Source of the DNA: DASXRA01 sp036502575
GTDB lineage: Bacteria > Actinomycetota > Actinomycetes > Mycobacteriales > Jatrophihabitantaceae
Assembly: GCA_036502575.1 (NCBI GenBank)
Contig: DASXYL010000054.1
Coordinates: forward strand, 18,475 to 82,474
Direction of reading: 5' to 3'
Length of the DNA stretch: 64,000 nt
In this document: piece by piece, positions 25,148 to 33,292 of the stretch
Layout of the letters: every line of letters begins with the position of its first letter
Numbering within the stretch: the first letter of the stretch is position 1
Program-made: the position numbers and the translations under genes
Notes under the pieces: model-generated
Databases searched by the model: none
Told to the model about the DNA's origin: nothing
The model's input: only the letters and a program-made list of their open reading frames with translations

Positions 25148-25919
25148 CCTCGGGTATTTCGGGCCGGGCAGCGTGACCTGGCGGGTACACGCCGAGCCGC
25201 TGACGATGGTCGGTGGGCTGCGCGCGCTCTTGTTGCAGGCGTTGCATCCCGAGGCGATGCGGCTGCTCTACGCACGCTCGTCGTTCCAGGACGATCCGTG
25301 GGCGCGGCTGCAGGCCACGGTCATCTACGTCGCCACGGTCAGCTTCGGCACCACGCCCGAGGTGGACGCCGCGGCCGCACACGTCCGCGACGTGCATCGC
25401 CGGCTCGGGATCACCGACCCGGAGCAGCTCGCCTGGGTGCACGCGTGCGAGGTCGACTCGTTCCTGGTCGCCGCACGATACGCCGGCGTACGGATCTCCG
25501 GCGCCGACGCCGACCGCTACGTCGACGAGCAGGCTCGCGCGGCCCGGCTGGTGGGCGTACCGGCGAAGCTCGCGCCGCACAGCGCCGCCGACCTCGACTC
25601 CTACTTCGCTGAGATGCGGCCCGGGCTGCGGCTCACCCGCGAGGCCCGGGCGGCGGCGCGGGTGGTCATCGCACCGCCGCTGCCGGTGCCGCGCCGGTGG
25701 GCGCTGCCGGCCCGGGCCGGGTGGACGGCGCTCTCGTCGCTCGCGGTCGGCCTGCTGCCGTCCTGGGCCCGGCGCATGTACCGGCTACCGGCGCTGCCCG
25801 GCGCCGGGATCGCTACGACGGCCGGCCTGCGGACGATGCGGGCCGCGGTGACGGCGCTGCCCGAGAACTGGAAACACGGCCCGCACTACCGAGCGGCGAT
25901 GGCCCGGGCGGCCTCCTGA
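25137..25919 (+). CDS. DUF2236 / MpaB-type oxygenase-like protein
   Basis: A 260-residue protein of the DUF2236 family, which includes latex-clearing and MpaB-type heme oxygenases. The typical opening (LGYFGPGSVTWRVHAEP, then GGLRALLLQALHPEAM) and the later LAWVHACEVDSFL segment with a conserved His are present. The ATG at 25137 overlaps the hydrolase end by eleven bases. Two short hydrophobic segments (WTALSSLAVGLLPSW) might be membrane-associated. No known substrate; family members act on polyisoprenoid or related substrates, but this is not evidence for that here. Confidence 0.82.
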   Translation: MPTDLGYFGPGSVTWRVHAEPLTMVGGLRALLLQALHPEAMRLLYARSSFQDDPWARLQATVIYVATVSFGTTPEVDAAAAHVRDVHRRLGITDPEQLAWVHACEVDSFLVAARYAGVRISGADADRYVDEQARAARLVGVPAKLAPHSAADLDSYFAEMRPGLRLTREARAAARVVIAPPLPVPRRWALPARAGWTALSSLAVGLLPSWARRMYRLPALPGAGIATTAGLRTMRAAVTALPENWKHGPHYRAAMARAAS

Positions 25920-26753
25920 TCACTCCTCGCCGAGCCCGCTCCACGGTTCGACGTTGGCCGAGACCGCCTGCCCCTCCGGGCAATGCCGCCGGAAGTCGCA
26001 CCACCCGCAGTTCGGCGACGGCGCGGGCGGGAACACGTCGTCGGGGTGGGCACCGGCCTCGAGCGTGTCGGTCGCCGCGACGATGTCGTCAGCGGTCGCC
26101 TCGGCCCGCGTGACCTGACGCTGCAGCGACGCGTCGGTGTGATCGTGGACGACGATGTCGCCGCTCGGCAGGTGGTGCAGCTCGACCCGCCGGCAGTCAC
26201 GGCGCAACGTCCGGCGCGCTGCCAGCGCGTACAGGGCGAGGGCCAGCGAGCCCCGCGCGTCGTCGTCGGTCAGCTGACGGCGCCCGGTCTTGTAGTCGAC
26301 GATCACCAGCTCACCGTCGCGGTCGTCGATGCGGTCAACGCGCCCGCTCAGCGCGAGCCGGTCGGTGGTCGTGGCGACCGTGCGCTCGATGCCCACCGGC
26401 TCGTCGTCTCGATCGAGCTCGTCGACGTAGTTCTCGACCCACCGCTCGGCCGTGGCCCGCCAGGTCGCCGACTGCGCCTCGTCGCGGAACCCGTCCGATT
26501 GCCAGTTCGACTCGACCAGCCGTGCACCATTCGCCGGCGTACGGTCGCGGCGCGCGAGCTGCCACCACCGGTGCAGCGCGACGTGCACGACGGCACCGAG
26601 CGTGTTGTGCGCCCACGGCGCGCCCCGGGGCAGCGTCGGACGGTCGAGGTAGGTCATCCGGTAACGGCGCGGGCAGTCGAAGGTGGCCAGCCGCGACGGT
26701 GTGCACGCGAAGAGTCGGCGCGGCATCGCATCCAAGGAGAGCTGTTCGGCCAT
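25920..26753 (-). CDS. RecB-family exonuclease, stand-alone PD-(D/E)XK with Fe-S cysteines
   Basis: A 277-residue solo nuclease of the Cas4/AddB type. The nuclease motifs are SRVDRI-like ALSGRVDRIDD, VIVDYKTGRR (catalytic Asp and Lys) and LALALYALA. One Cys near the N-terminus (FDCPRRYR) and three at the C-terminus (NCGWCDFRRHC) form the pattern of a 4Fe-4S cluster. It is not fused to a helicase. No cas genes are near, so it is not taken as Cas4. It starts three bases after the stop of the gene behind it, so both may be co-transcribed. An internal ATG (at MPRRLFA) is an alternative start. Confidence 0.88.
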   Translation of the reverse strand: MAEQLSLDAMPRRLFACTPSRLATFDCPRRYRMTYLDRPTLPRGAPWAHNTLGAVVHVALHRWWQLARRDRTPANGARLVESNWQSDGFRDEAQSATWRATAERWVENYVDELDRDDEPVGIERTVATTTDRLALSGRVDRIDDRDGELVIVDYKTGRRQLTDDDARGSLALALYALAARRTLRRDCRRVELHHLPSGDIVVHDHTDASLQRQVTRAEATADDIVAATDTLEAGAHPDDVFPPAPSPNCGWCDFRRHCPEGQAVSANVEPWSGLGEE

Positions 26754-26756
26754 GGC

Positions 26757-28097
26757 CTACCAGCTGCCGCCGGAATCTCCACCGCCGCCGGAGTCGCCGC
26801 CGCCGCCCCAGTCGCCGCCACCCCCGCCGCCCCAGTCACCGCCGCCTCCGCCGCCCCAGTCGCCGCCACCCCAATTGCCGCCGGAGTTGTCGTTCGAGTC
26901 GGCCGAATCTTGGCCCGCGTCGTAACCGGACTGGTAGCCGCTGTCGTACCCGTAGCCGTAGCCGCCGCCACCGAAGCCGCCGAGGCCGCCGGTCAGCACG
27001 CTGCCGATCAGCAACGTCTCCCAGAACGGGACGCCGTACCAGCCGCCGGGGACTCCGTAGCCGCCGCCGTAGTAGTACGGCGAGCCGGGCGTGTAGGACG
27101 GGTAGCCCTGGTAGGAGTTGCCCTGGACGTTGACCTCTTGCGCCTCGGTCAGCTGATCACCCTGTGCATCGGCGACGGGCGGCAGCGGCGCCCCCTCGTC
27201 GAGGCCGAGCGCCTTGCGGGCGGTCACCGCTGCATAGAGCCCCTCGAGCGTCGTTCGCCGGGCCTGCGCGAACTTCTCGACCGAGTCGGCGGTGTCCAGC
27301 TGCGTCCCGGCCGTCGCGTATCGCTCGGAGGCATCGGCCATCGCCTGCTGGGCGACGTCGTTGTCCTTCGGGTCGATCGTGTTGACCTCGCCCGCGAGCC
27401 GGTCGTAGTACGGCATCACCTTGCTGCGCGCCAGGTCGAGCTCGCGCTTCTTCTGCCGCCGGCGATACCAGGCCAGGCCGCCGATGCCGCCCGCTCCGGC
27501 GGCGCCGATGCCCACGATCCACGGCCAGACGCTGCTGCCCGAGTCGCCCTTCTTGCCGTTGGCCGGCGCGGCCGCCCCGCCCTCGCCGGTGCCACAAGCG
27601 CTCGTATGCGCGCGAGGCCCACTCTGCACGCTGACCGCGAAGTCCTCGAGCAGGGCGGTAACGTCGTGTGTCGTTTTCAGCTGCTCGGCGTTCGCCGCGT
27701 TGGCAGCCTTGGCCTTCTCGCTCGCATAGCCCTCGCAGTACGCCGACGAGGCTCCCCCGATTTGGTAGCCCGACGTGCTCACGGTGAGAACGCCGACCGT
27801 CAGTCCGCTCCCCGTAGGATCCAGCGCCGGGCCGATCTGGTTGGCCAACGTGGTTGGCGATCCCGCACTCGTGGGCAGTACCGCGATCTTGACGCCATCC
27901 GGGATGGCGGCGATCAGCTTGGTCTGGTCGAGCTTGAACCCCGTCGCCGTCGAGTCGACGTACAAGTTCGCCGTGCGCAGCTTCGCTTCGGCGTCGCCCA
28001 CCGGATCGGCCGCCACCGCAGACGACGCCGCGACAGCCATTACTACGGCGACGCCCAGGCCGGCGGCAGCGGCGAACAGCAGACGAACGCGACTCAT
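26757..28097 (-). CDS. Secreted/membrane protein with glycine-rich tail, function unknown
   Basis: A 446-residue protein with a signal peptide (MSRVRLLFAAAAGLGVAVVMAV, cleavage after SSAVA), an external domain of about 150 residues, one membrane helix near residues 190-210 (WPWIVGIGAAGAGGIGGL), a basic stretch (YRRRQKKRELD), a helical region, and a long Tyr/Gly then Gly/Trp/Asp repeat tail (GGDWGGGG units). The order suggests an outward N-terminus and a cytoplasmic C-terminus. The external part could be a TPM-like fold, but I cannot support this. Several other actinomycetes carry proteins of this shape; the function is unknown. Confidence 0.8.
   Translation of the reverse strand: MSRVRLLFAAAAGLGVAVVMAVAASSAVAADPVGDAEAKLRTANLYVDSTATGFKLDQTKLIAAIPDGVKIAVLPTSAGSPTTLANQIGPALDPTGSGLTVGVLTVSTSGYQIGGASSAYCEGYASEKAKAANAANAEQLKTTHDVTALLEDFAVSVQSGPRAHTSACGTGEGGAAAPANGKKGDSGSSVWPWIVGIGAAGAGGIGGLAWYRRRQKKRELDLARSKVMPYYDRLAGEVNTIDPKDNDVAQQAMADASERYATAGTQLDTADSVEKFAQARRTTLEGLYAAVTARKALGLDEGAPLPPVADAQGDQLTEAQEVNVQGNSYQGYPSYTPGSPYYYGGGYGVPGGWYGVPFWETLLIGSVLTGGLGGFGGGGYGYGYDSGYQSGYDAGQDSADSNDNSGGNWGGGDWGGGGGGDWGGGGGGDWGGGGDSGGGGDSGGSW
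26770..26880 (-). repeat. Low-complexity repeat coding the GGDWGGGG tail
   Basis: Consecutive units of about 24 bases (pattern CCGCCGCCCCAGTCGCCGCC on the plus strand) encode tandem GGDWGGGG blocks. It is a slippage-prone coding repeat next to the stop codon of the gene. Confidence 0.8.
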
Positions 28098-28125
28098 CCC
28101 GCCACCGTAGTGCGTGGGCCCGTGC

Positions 28126-28983
28126 TTACCGCGTCACGGGCTGGCGCGCCGTCTCGTGGTTGAGCAGCTGCTCGTACGCAGCGCGACTCGTCGTGCACGC
28201 GCCGAGGTCGATCGTCTTGTTCGTGCCGTGATAGTCCGACGATCCGGTGCCGATCAGGCCGAGCTCGCCGGCCAGGACAGCCAGCCGGGCCCGGTCGTCG
28301 GGCGCATGATCGGGATGGTCGACCTCGATGCCGTGCAGGCCGGCCTGGGCCATGGCGGCGATGACGTCCTCACCGACGACGGCTCCGCGGCGGCGGGCTA
28401 GCGGGTGGGCGAACACGGTGATCCCGCCGGCGTTGCGCACCAGGCCGATGGCCTCGAAGACGTCGCTGTCGGCCTTGGGCACGTAGTACTTCGACCGCGA
28501 CGACAGCAGCGCGGCGAACGCCTCGTCGACGCTCGCGACCACGCCGTTCTCGACGAGCACCCGCGCAATGTGCGGACGCCCGATGGCGCCGCCACGGGCG
28601 ATCTCGACCACGCGGTTCCACGTCACGGGAACGCCGTCAGCGATCAGGTTGTCGACGATCGCCCGGCCGCGGCTGAGCCGGCTCACGCGCAGCCGCGCCC
28701 GTTCGGCCCGCAGCCCGTCGTAGTCCGGGTCGAACAGGTAACCCAGCAGGTGCAGGCTGATCCGCGTCCCGTCCGGCTCGTTGTACGCGCAGGAGAACTC
28801 GGTGCCGGTGACGAGCGTCAGCCCGGGTGGCAACGCGCCGAGAGCCTCGTCCCACCCGGCGGTCGTGTCATGATCGGTGATCGCCAGCACGGAAAGGTTC
28901 GCCGCCGCGGCCTTGGCCACCAGCTCCGCCGGCCGGTCGGTGCCGTCGGACGCGGTCGAATGCGTGTGCAGATCGATCGTCAC
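28126..28983 (-). CDS. PHP-domain phosphoesterase (nucleoside bisphosphate phosphatase / RNase AM type)
   Basis: A 285-residue PHP-domain metal phosphoesterase. Metal ligands of the fold are visible: DLHTHSTASDGT at the N-terminus, AITDHDT, the Glu in TGTEFSC, FAHPLARR and the C-terminal SSDYHG. Proteins of this type hydrolyse 3',5'-nucleoside bisphosphates and trim short RNA 5' ends; the fit of motif order is good, though the exact substrate is inferred. The ATG at 28983 is the family start. It is separated from the PH-domain gene by 58 bases on the same strand. Confidence 0.9.
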   Translation of the reverse strand: MTIDLHTHSTASDGTDRPAELVAKAAAANLSVLAITDHDTTAGWDEALGALPPGLTLVTGTEFSCAYNEPDGTRISLHLLGYLFDPDYDGLRAERARLRVSRLSRGRAIVDNLIADGVPVTWNRVVEIARGGAIGRPHIARVLVENGVVASVDEAFAALLSSRSKYYVPKADSDVFEAIGLVRNAGGITVFAHPLARRRGAVVGEDVIAAMAQAGLHGIEVDHPDHAPDDRARLAVLAGELGLIGTGSSDYHGTNKTIDLGACTTSRAAYEQLLNHETARQPVTR

Positions 28984-29041
28984 TGCTCAACCCGCCGGAC
29001 GCTCACCGCGCCGAGCTTACGGTCCGGCACAAACCCGTGAC

Positions 29042-29614
29042 TCAGTCCTTCTTGGACTTGATCACCGGGATGGGCGCCGTGTCGTGCCGGGAACCCATAC
29101 CTCTGTCCTCGGGGTCGGTGTCGATGTCGGTGCCGAACAGCAGCGCAGAGATCTGCCGGTACCGGTACAGCGGCCGGGCCATGTAGTCGATGCGCGACAG
29201 CGCCTGATCCTGGCCGGCCGACTCGACGATGAACGTGCCGTAGCCGAGCATCCGGCCCCACAGGCTCTGTTCGAAGGTGAGGTCGGTGACCTTGATCAGC
29301 GGCATGATGCCGACCTTGCGGTTCAGCACTCCGGTCACGAGCAGCACCCGGCGGTTCGTGACAACGATCTCCTCGAAGTACCAGTCGAGCACGAACCACA
29401 GGAACCACAGAACGCTGAAGATCAGGAAGAAGACCGCGAACGATTCCAGGGGAGGGTGGCGCCGGAACGCGACGAGCAGGAGCAGCCCGCCGATCAGGAA
29501 CCCGAGGAACAGCGCGAACGTGGACGCCAGGGCCATCCAGTGCCGCCGTACGGCGAACACACGCTGCTCGCTACTGAGCAGGTACCGGCTGACCTTCGGT
29601 CCCGCCCGCGCCAT
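29042..29614 (-). CDS. PH-domain (bPH) membrane protein
   Basis: A 190-residue protein with two adjacent membrane helices near residues 28-76 (STFALFLGFLIGGLLLLVA and FAVFFLIFSVLWFLWFVL), followed by a bacterial PH-like domain (VVTNRRVLLVTGVLNRKVGIMPL, TFIVESAGQDQALSRI). Family members are simple membrane proteins of unknown role. It lies directly downstream of a 51-residue membrane protein gene on the same strand with a six-base gap, so the two probably form one operon. The charged C-tail (IKSKKD) should face the cytoplasm. Confidence 0.85.
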   Translation of the reverse strand: MARAGPKVSRYLLSSEQRVFAVRRHWMALASTFALFLGFLIGGLLLLVAFRRHPPLESFAVFFLIFSVLWFLWFVLDWYFEEIVVTNRRVLLVTGVLNRKVGIMPLIKVTDLTFEQSLWGRMLGYGTFIVESAGQDQALSRIDYMARPLYRYRQISALLFGTDIDTDPEDRGMGSRHDTAPIPVIKSKKD

Positions 29615-29620
29615 GAGGGC

Positions 29621-29776
29621 TCAGAGCTTGTCGACGAAATTGGCCAGGCCGTGTGCCACGTTGACCGTGCCGTTCCACAGGTTGTGCGTGATGTCGGCAG
29701 CCTGGCTCGGTTGGGTGACGAGGAAGAAGATCACGAATATGCCACCGAGCACCCCTACCAGCTTCTTGGTGTCCAC
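29621..29776 (-). CDS. Small membrane protein, 51 residues
   Basis: A short gene easily missed. From a GTG at 29776 it encodes 51 residues: a basic start (MDTKKLV), a hydrophobic helix (VLGGIFVIFFLVTQPSQA, about residues 8-24), and a conserved-looking amphipathic end (THNLWNGTVNVAHGLANF). The codon pattern is typical for high-GC genes (third positions mostly G/C), and AGTGAGG lies about six bases before the start. It ends six bases before the PH-domain gene. Similar small proteins sit before bPH genes in other actinomycetes as far as I recall; function unknown. Confidence 0.72.
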   Translation of the reverse strand: MDTKKLVGVLGGIFVIFFLVTQPSQAADITHNLWNGTVNVAHGLANFVDKL

Positions 29777-29882
29777 GCTGGCCTCACTTCCATTCGCACA
29801 CAGACGTTGTTCTTCTTACCGCATGCGACGACGACCTTGGGGCCGCCGCGCCGAGCATCGAGCGTGATTAGAGACTAACTCA

Positions 29883-30287
29883 GTGCAACCCAAATGTGAG
29901 CCCTGTGCGGGAGGAATCGTTCTGGACGCCTCCGGCCGGCTGCTCGTCGTCCGCCGGAGCAAGCCGCCGTCGGCCGGCATGTGGTCGATTCCCGGCGGGC
30001 GATGCAAACCCGACGAAACCGCGCATGATGCGTGCGTCCGGGAGGTTGCCGAGGAGACCGGCGTGATCGTCGAGGTGCTACGCAGCGCCGGGCGGGTCAC
30101 CCGAGACGGTCCGGGCGGGGTCGTCTACGACATCGAGGACTTCGTCTGCTCGGTACGCGGTGGTCAGCTGCAGGCCGGTGACGACGCCGCCGAGGCCCGC
30201 TGGGCAACCCGCGCCCAACTGGATGATCTCGACGTCGCCCCCGGTGTGTTCGAGGCACTCGCGTCCTGGGACATGCTGCCGTCCTAG
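29883..30287 (+). CDS. NUDIX hydrolase
   Basis: A 134-residue NUDIX hydrolase. The Nudix box is complete: GGRCKPDETAHDACVREVAEE then TGV, with the metal-binding REVAEE. It begins with a short Cys pair (PKCEPCAGG), possibly a remnant zinc ribbon. Substrates of such small members are nucleoside diphosphate derivatives, often ADP-ribose or oxidised nucleotides; none is proven. The GTG at 29883 gives the usual start. Its stop lies six bases before the DJ-1 operator, but the DJ-1 promoter seems independent. Confidence 0.92.
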   Translation: MQPKCEPCAGGIVLDASGRLLVVRRSKPPSAGMWSIPGGRCKPDETAHDACVREVAEETGVIVEVLRSAGRVTRDGPGGVVYDIEDFVCSVRGGQLQAGDDAAEARWATRAQLDDLDVAPGVFEALASWDMLPS

Positions 30288-30291
30288 CATC

Positions 30292-30328
30292 TTGACAGTA
30301 GGCTGTCGTTATGACAGACTGCTGTCAT
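30292..30328 (+). promoter_or_regulatory. Tandem operator for MarR regulator (two TGACAG-n4-CTGTC sites)
   Basis: Two adjacent inverted repeats: TGACAG-TAGG-CTGTCG at 30293-30308 and ATGACAG-ACTG-CTGTCAT at 30311-30328, the second perfectly symmetrical. They sit at the start codon of the DJ-1-like gene (ATG at 30327), whose downstream partner is a MarR regulator, so autoregulation is likely. TTGACA at 30292 could be a -35 box. Confidence 0.7.
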
Positions 30329-30944
30329 GATAACGACACGCATCGTGCACCTGGCCGTCTACGACACCATGGCCGACTGGGAGACCGGTTACGTCACTGC
30401 GTTCATCAACCGCCCGTGGTGGGCGGGCCAGGACTGGCCCTGGCGAATCCGCACCGTCGGCGCGACCACGGAGCCGATCACGACGCTGGGTGGCGTGCGG
30501 ATCGTGCCGGACGTGGCGCTGGATGCTTTGCGTCCCGAGGAGAGCGCGATGCTGGTGCTGCCCGGCGCGCACATGTGGGACATCGGGGGCGGCAGTGCCT
30601 TCACCACGACGGCCCGCGAATTCCTCGACGCCGGCGTGCCGGTCGCCGCCATCTGCGGCGCGACGTTCGGCCTGGCCCGCGACGGACTGCTCGACAACCG
30701 CGCGCACACCAGCTCGGCGCTCGTCTACCTCGAGCCGAGCGGCTACTCCGGCTCGACGCACTTCCGCGACGAGCCGACCGTCACCGACGGCGACCTCATC
30801 ACGGCGGGACCGACCAACCCGATCGAGTTCGCCCGCGCCATCTTCGAGCGTCTGGACCTGTTCGGCGACAAGACGACCGACGCGTGGTACCGGCTGTTCG
30901 CGCACAGCGACGCGGCGGCGTTCTTCGAGCTGGCGGCGTCCTGA
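30327..30944 (+). CDS. DJ-1/PfpI (type 1 glutamine amidotransferase-like) protein
   Basis: A 205-residue DJ-1/PfpI-fold protein. The nucleophile elbow AAICGATFGLAR holds the reactive Cys near residue 110, and PGAHMWDIG is a further hallmark segment. Members act as glyoxalase III, deglycases, chaperones or hydrolases; this one cannot be assigned further. The ATG at 30327 lies inside the second operator half and has no ribosome site upstream, so the mRNA may be leaderless; the N-terminus (RIVHLAVYDTMADWE) matches relatives. It precedes marR by two bases after its stop. Confidence 0.88.
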   Translation: MITTRIVHLAVYDTMADWETGYVTAFINRPWWAGQDWPWRIRTVGATTEPITTLGGVRIVPDVALDALRPEESAMLVLPGAHMWDIGGGSAFTTTAREFLDAGVPVAAICGATFGLARDGLLDNRAHTSSALVYLEPSGYSGSTHFRDEPTVTDGDLITAGPTNPIEFARAIFERLDLFGDKTTDAWYRLFAHSDAAAFFELAAS

Positions 30945-30946
30945 TC

Positions 30947-31453
30947 ATGGCCGCGAAAACCGCTGCCGCCGCCAGAGTTGTGGGGGCCCGGGCCGGGGGT
31001 GCCGACACCGGGGCGGCTGTCGATCGGACCGGGTCGGGTGACGCCTTGACCGAACTGGTCGTCAAGACGTTCCGCCTCAACGGACTGTTCCTGGAGGCGG
31101 CCGAACAGATCGCCCGTCCGGCCGGGCTGACGGCCGCGTGGTGGCAGGTGCTCGGCGCCGTTCTCGACCAGCCCCGATCGGTGGCCGGCATCGCCCGCGA
31201 GATGGGGCTGGCCCGGCAGAGCGTCCAGCGAGTCGCGGATCTGCTCGCGGATCGCGGACTGATCGAGTACGGACCCAACCCCGCACATCAGCGGGCGAAA
31301 CTCGTCGCGCCCACGTCGGCGGGACGGGCGGCCATCGACTCACTGGCCGCCACGCAGCACGAGTGGGCCAACCGGGTGGCCGGCGCCGTCGGCGAGGACG
31401 GCCTGCGCCGCACCGTCGCCGTGGTCGACGACCTGATCGCCGCCTTGTCGTAG
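30947..31453 (+). CDS. MarR family transcriptional regulator
   Basis: A 168-residue MarR regulator. The winged helix-turn-helix is clear: WWQVLGAVLDQPRSVAGIAREMG then LARQSVQRVADLLADRGLIEYGPNP with the wing. The N-terminal 25 residues are Ala/Gly-rich and disordered. It starts two bases after the DJ-1 stop, so both are one operon, and the paired palindromes before the DJ-1 gene are the likely site of autorepression. The inducer is unknown, but a small phenolic or reactive electrophile is typical of the family. Confidence 0.9.
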   Translation: MAAKTAAAARVVGARAGGADTGAAVDRTGSGDALTELVVKTFRLNGLFLEAAEQIARPAGLTAAWWQVLGAVLDQPRSVAGIAREMGLARQSVQRVADLLADRGLIEYGPNPAHQRAKLVAPTSAGRAAIDSLAATQHEWANRVAGAVGEDGLRRTVAVVDDLIAALS

Positions 31454-31456
31454 CTC

Positions 31457-31504
31457 CGGTTTTGGTCACCCGCCGTCATATAGCCGGCTGGGTGACCAAA
31501 ACCG
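31457..31504. terminator. Bidirectional terminator-like hairpin between marR and MaoC gene
   Basis: Perfect 15-base arms (CGGTTTTGGTCACCC and its complement) flank an 18-base loop, located exactly between two convergent genes (marR ends 31453, the hydratase gene ends 31507). The arms include TTTT/AAAA, so either strand would form a stable stem. It is inferred to end both transcripts. Confidence 0.7.
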
Positions 31505-31506
31505 CG

Positions 31507-32016
31507 TCAGCTGCGCGGTACCGGCTCGGGGCGGCCGGGCTGCTCGCCGCCGCGAGCGTCGATGTATTCGCGGGTCGGCACCATGACCTTGCGGCGGAAG
31601 ATGCACACCACCGTGCCGTCCTGCTTGTAGCCGATCGTCTCGACGTAGACGACGCCGCGGTCGGACTTGGACCTCGACGGCGTCTTGTCGAGCACCGTCG
31701 TCTCGCCGTAGATGGTGTCACCGTGGAACGTCGGGGCCACGTGGCGCAGCGACTCGACCTCGAGGTTCGCGATGGCCTTGCCGCTGACGTCGGCCACCGA
31801 CATGCCCAGCAGCAACGAGTAGACGTAGTTGCCCACCACCACGTTCTGGCCGAAGTCGGTGGTCTTCTCCGCGTAGTTCGCGTCGAGGTGCAGCGGGTGA
31901 TGGTTCATCGTGATCAGGCAGAACAGGTGGTCGTCGTACTCGGTCACCGTCTTGCCCGGCCAGTGCTTGTACACGGCACCGACCTCGAACTCCTCGTAGT
32001 ATCGTCCGAACTGCAC
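31507..32016 (-). CDS. MaoC-like (hotdog-fold) dehydratase / hydratase
   Basis: A 169-residue hotdog-fold protein of the MaoC/R-specific hydratase type. The start FGRYYEEFEVGAVYKHWPGKTVTEYDD and the following NHHPLHLDANYA (active-site Asp/His region) are typical of mesaconyl-CoA or enoyl-CoA hydratases. FHGDTIYGETTVLDK and VYVETIGYKQDG form the second half of the fold. The specific acyl-CoA is unknown. It is alone on its strand, convergent with marR and divergent from corA (83-base gap), so its promoter is probably in that gap. Confidence 0.88.
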   Translation of the reverse strand: MQFGRYYEEFEVGAVYKHWPGKTVTEYDDHLFCLITMNHHPLHLDANYAEKTTDFGQNVVVGNYVYSLLLGMSVADVSGKAIANLEVESLRHVAPTFHGDTIYGETTVLDKTPSRSKSDRGVVYVETIGYKQDGTVVCIFRRKVMVPTREYIDARGGEQPGRPEPVPRS

Positions 32017-32099
32017 GTCCGCACTCCTTCACACCCGGCCTGGCCCGTTTCACCGTCTCGCCAGGCATACTGCCGCGATCTGCCCGTCGACGGGGCAGA

Positions 32100-33194
32100 A
32101 TGTGGCCGATGCCTACTGTTCCGCGGCCGTTCCGACCCGGCGCCCTGCGCTCGGGGCGCAAGGCCCGCCTGCCGTGGATCCCGGAAGTCGACCGCCGCAC
32201 GGCCATCGTCGACTGTGCCGTGTACCGCGACGGTAAGCGCCAGCCCGACGCGAGCACCTGGCAGGAGGCGCACGACGACGTGCTGCGGCACCGGTCGGGG
32301 TTCGTGTGGATCGGGCTGCACGAGCCGAGCGAGCGGCAGTTCGCGGGCATCGCCGAGCACTTCGGCCTGCACCCGTTGGCCGTCGAGGACGCCGTCCAGG
32401 CACACCAGCGGCCCAAGCTCGAGCAGTACGACGACATGATGTTCGCGGTCGTCAAGACGGTCTACTACGACGCCAGCCAGACGCAGGGCGGGACCGAGGT
32501 CGTCGAGACCGGCGAGGTGATGATCTTCCTCGGCGCCAACTACGTGATCACGGTCCGGCACGGCGAGCACGGCAACCTTCGGGCGATGCGCAAGCGGCTG
32601 GAGAGCGATGCCGCGCTTCTCACGCTGGGTCCGTCCGTAGTGCTGTACGCGATCCTCGACCGGGTCGTGGACGGCTACCTCGCCGTGACCGCCGCCCTGC
32701 AGGAGGACATCGACGAACTCGAGACGTCGGTGTTCGCCGGCACCGACCGAGGCGCGGACAGCAATCGCATGTACGTCCTCAAGCGCGAGGTTCTCGCCCT
32801 GAGGCGCTCGGCCGGTCCGCTGTCGGCGCCGTTGCGCCTGCTCGCGGACCGACCCTTCCGTCTCATCGCCGAGGACATCCGCGAGTACTTCCGCGACGTC
32901 GACGATCACCTGTCCGAGGTCGTCGAGCAGGTCGCGTCCTTCGACGATCTGCTCAACACGCTCGTCGCGGCCAACCTCGCGCAGGTATCGGTCGGGCAGA
33001 ACGAGGACATGCGCAAGATCTCGGCCTGGGTGGCCATCGCCGCCGTGCCGACCATGGTGGCCGGCATCTACGGCATGAACTTCGATCACATGCCCGAGCT
33101 GCACTGGCGCTTCGGCTACCCGATCATTGCCGGCCTCGTGCTGCTCGTCTGCATCGGCCTCTATCGGTCGTTCAAGCGAAACGGCTGGCTGTAA
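32100..33194 (+). CDS. corA: CorA-type magnesium/cobalt transporter
   Basis: A 364-residue CorA-family channel. The signature GMN follows the first membrane helix (MVAGIYGMNFDHMPE near residue 325), and the second helix is IIAGLVLLVCIGLY; the long N-terminal part is the cytoplasmic funnel domain (HPLAVEDAVQAHQRPKLEQYDD). It should import Mg2+ (or Co2+) as a pentamer. Two ATG starts, 32100 and 32109, are equally possible. The leader before the gene has a short inverted repeat (CTGCCC-GTCGAC-GGGGCAG) whose role is unclear. Confidence 0.93.
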   Translation: MWPMPTVPRPFRPGALRSGRKARLPWIPEVDRRTAIVDCAVYRDGKRQPDASTWQEAHDDVLRHRSGFVWIGLHEPSERQFAGIAEHFGLHPLAVEDAVQAHQRPKLEQYDDMMFAVVKTVYYDASQTQGGTEVVETGEVMIFLGANYVITVRHGEHGNLRAMRKRLESDAALLTLGPSVVLYAILDRVVDGYLAVTAALQEDIDELETSVFAGTDRGADSNRMYVLKREVLALRRSAGPLSAPLRLLADRPFRLIAEDIREYFRDVDDHLSEVVEQVASFDDLLNTLVAANLAQVSVGQNEDMRKISAWVAIAAVPTMVAGIYGMNFDHMPELHWRFGYPIIAGLVLLVCIGLYRSFKRNGWL

Positions 33195-33292
33195 GCGCGC
33201 GGCCATCGCGGGGCGTCAGCCCCGCAGCCGGGACCAGCCGGGACGGCCCAAATTGGCCCAGGTTCTCAGTGAGTGGGAAGTATGCTCCCGCT

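Noticed and set aside
25920..26753. Cas4 as the identity of the solo RecB-like nuclease
   Set aside because: No CRISPR repeats, cas1 or cas2 in the window; the length and context fit the actinobacterial RecB-like exonuclease family.
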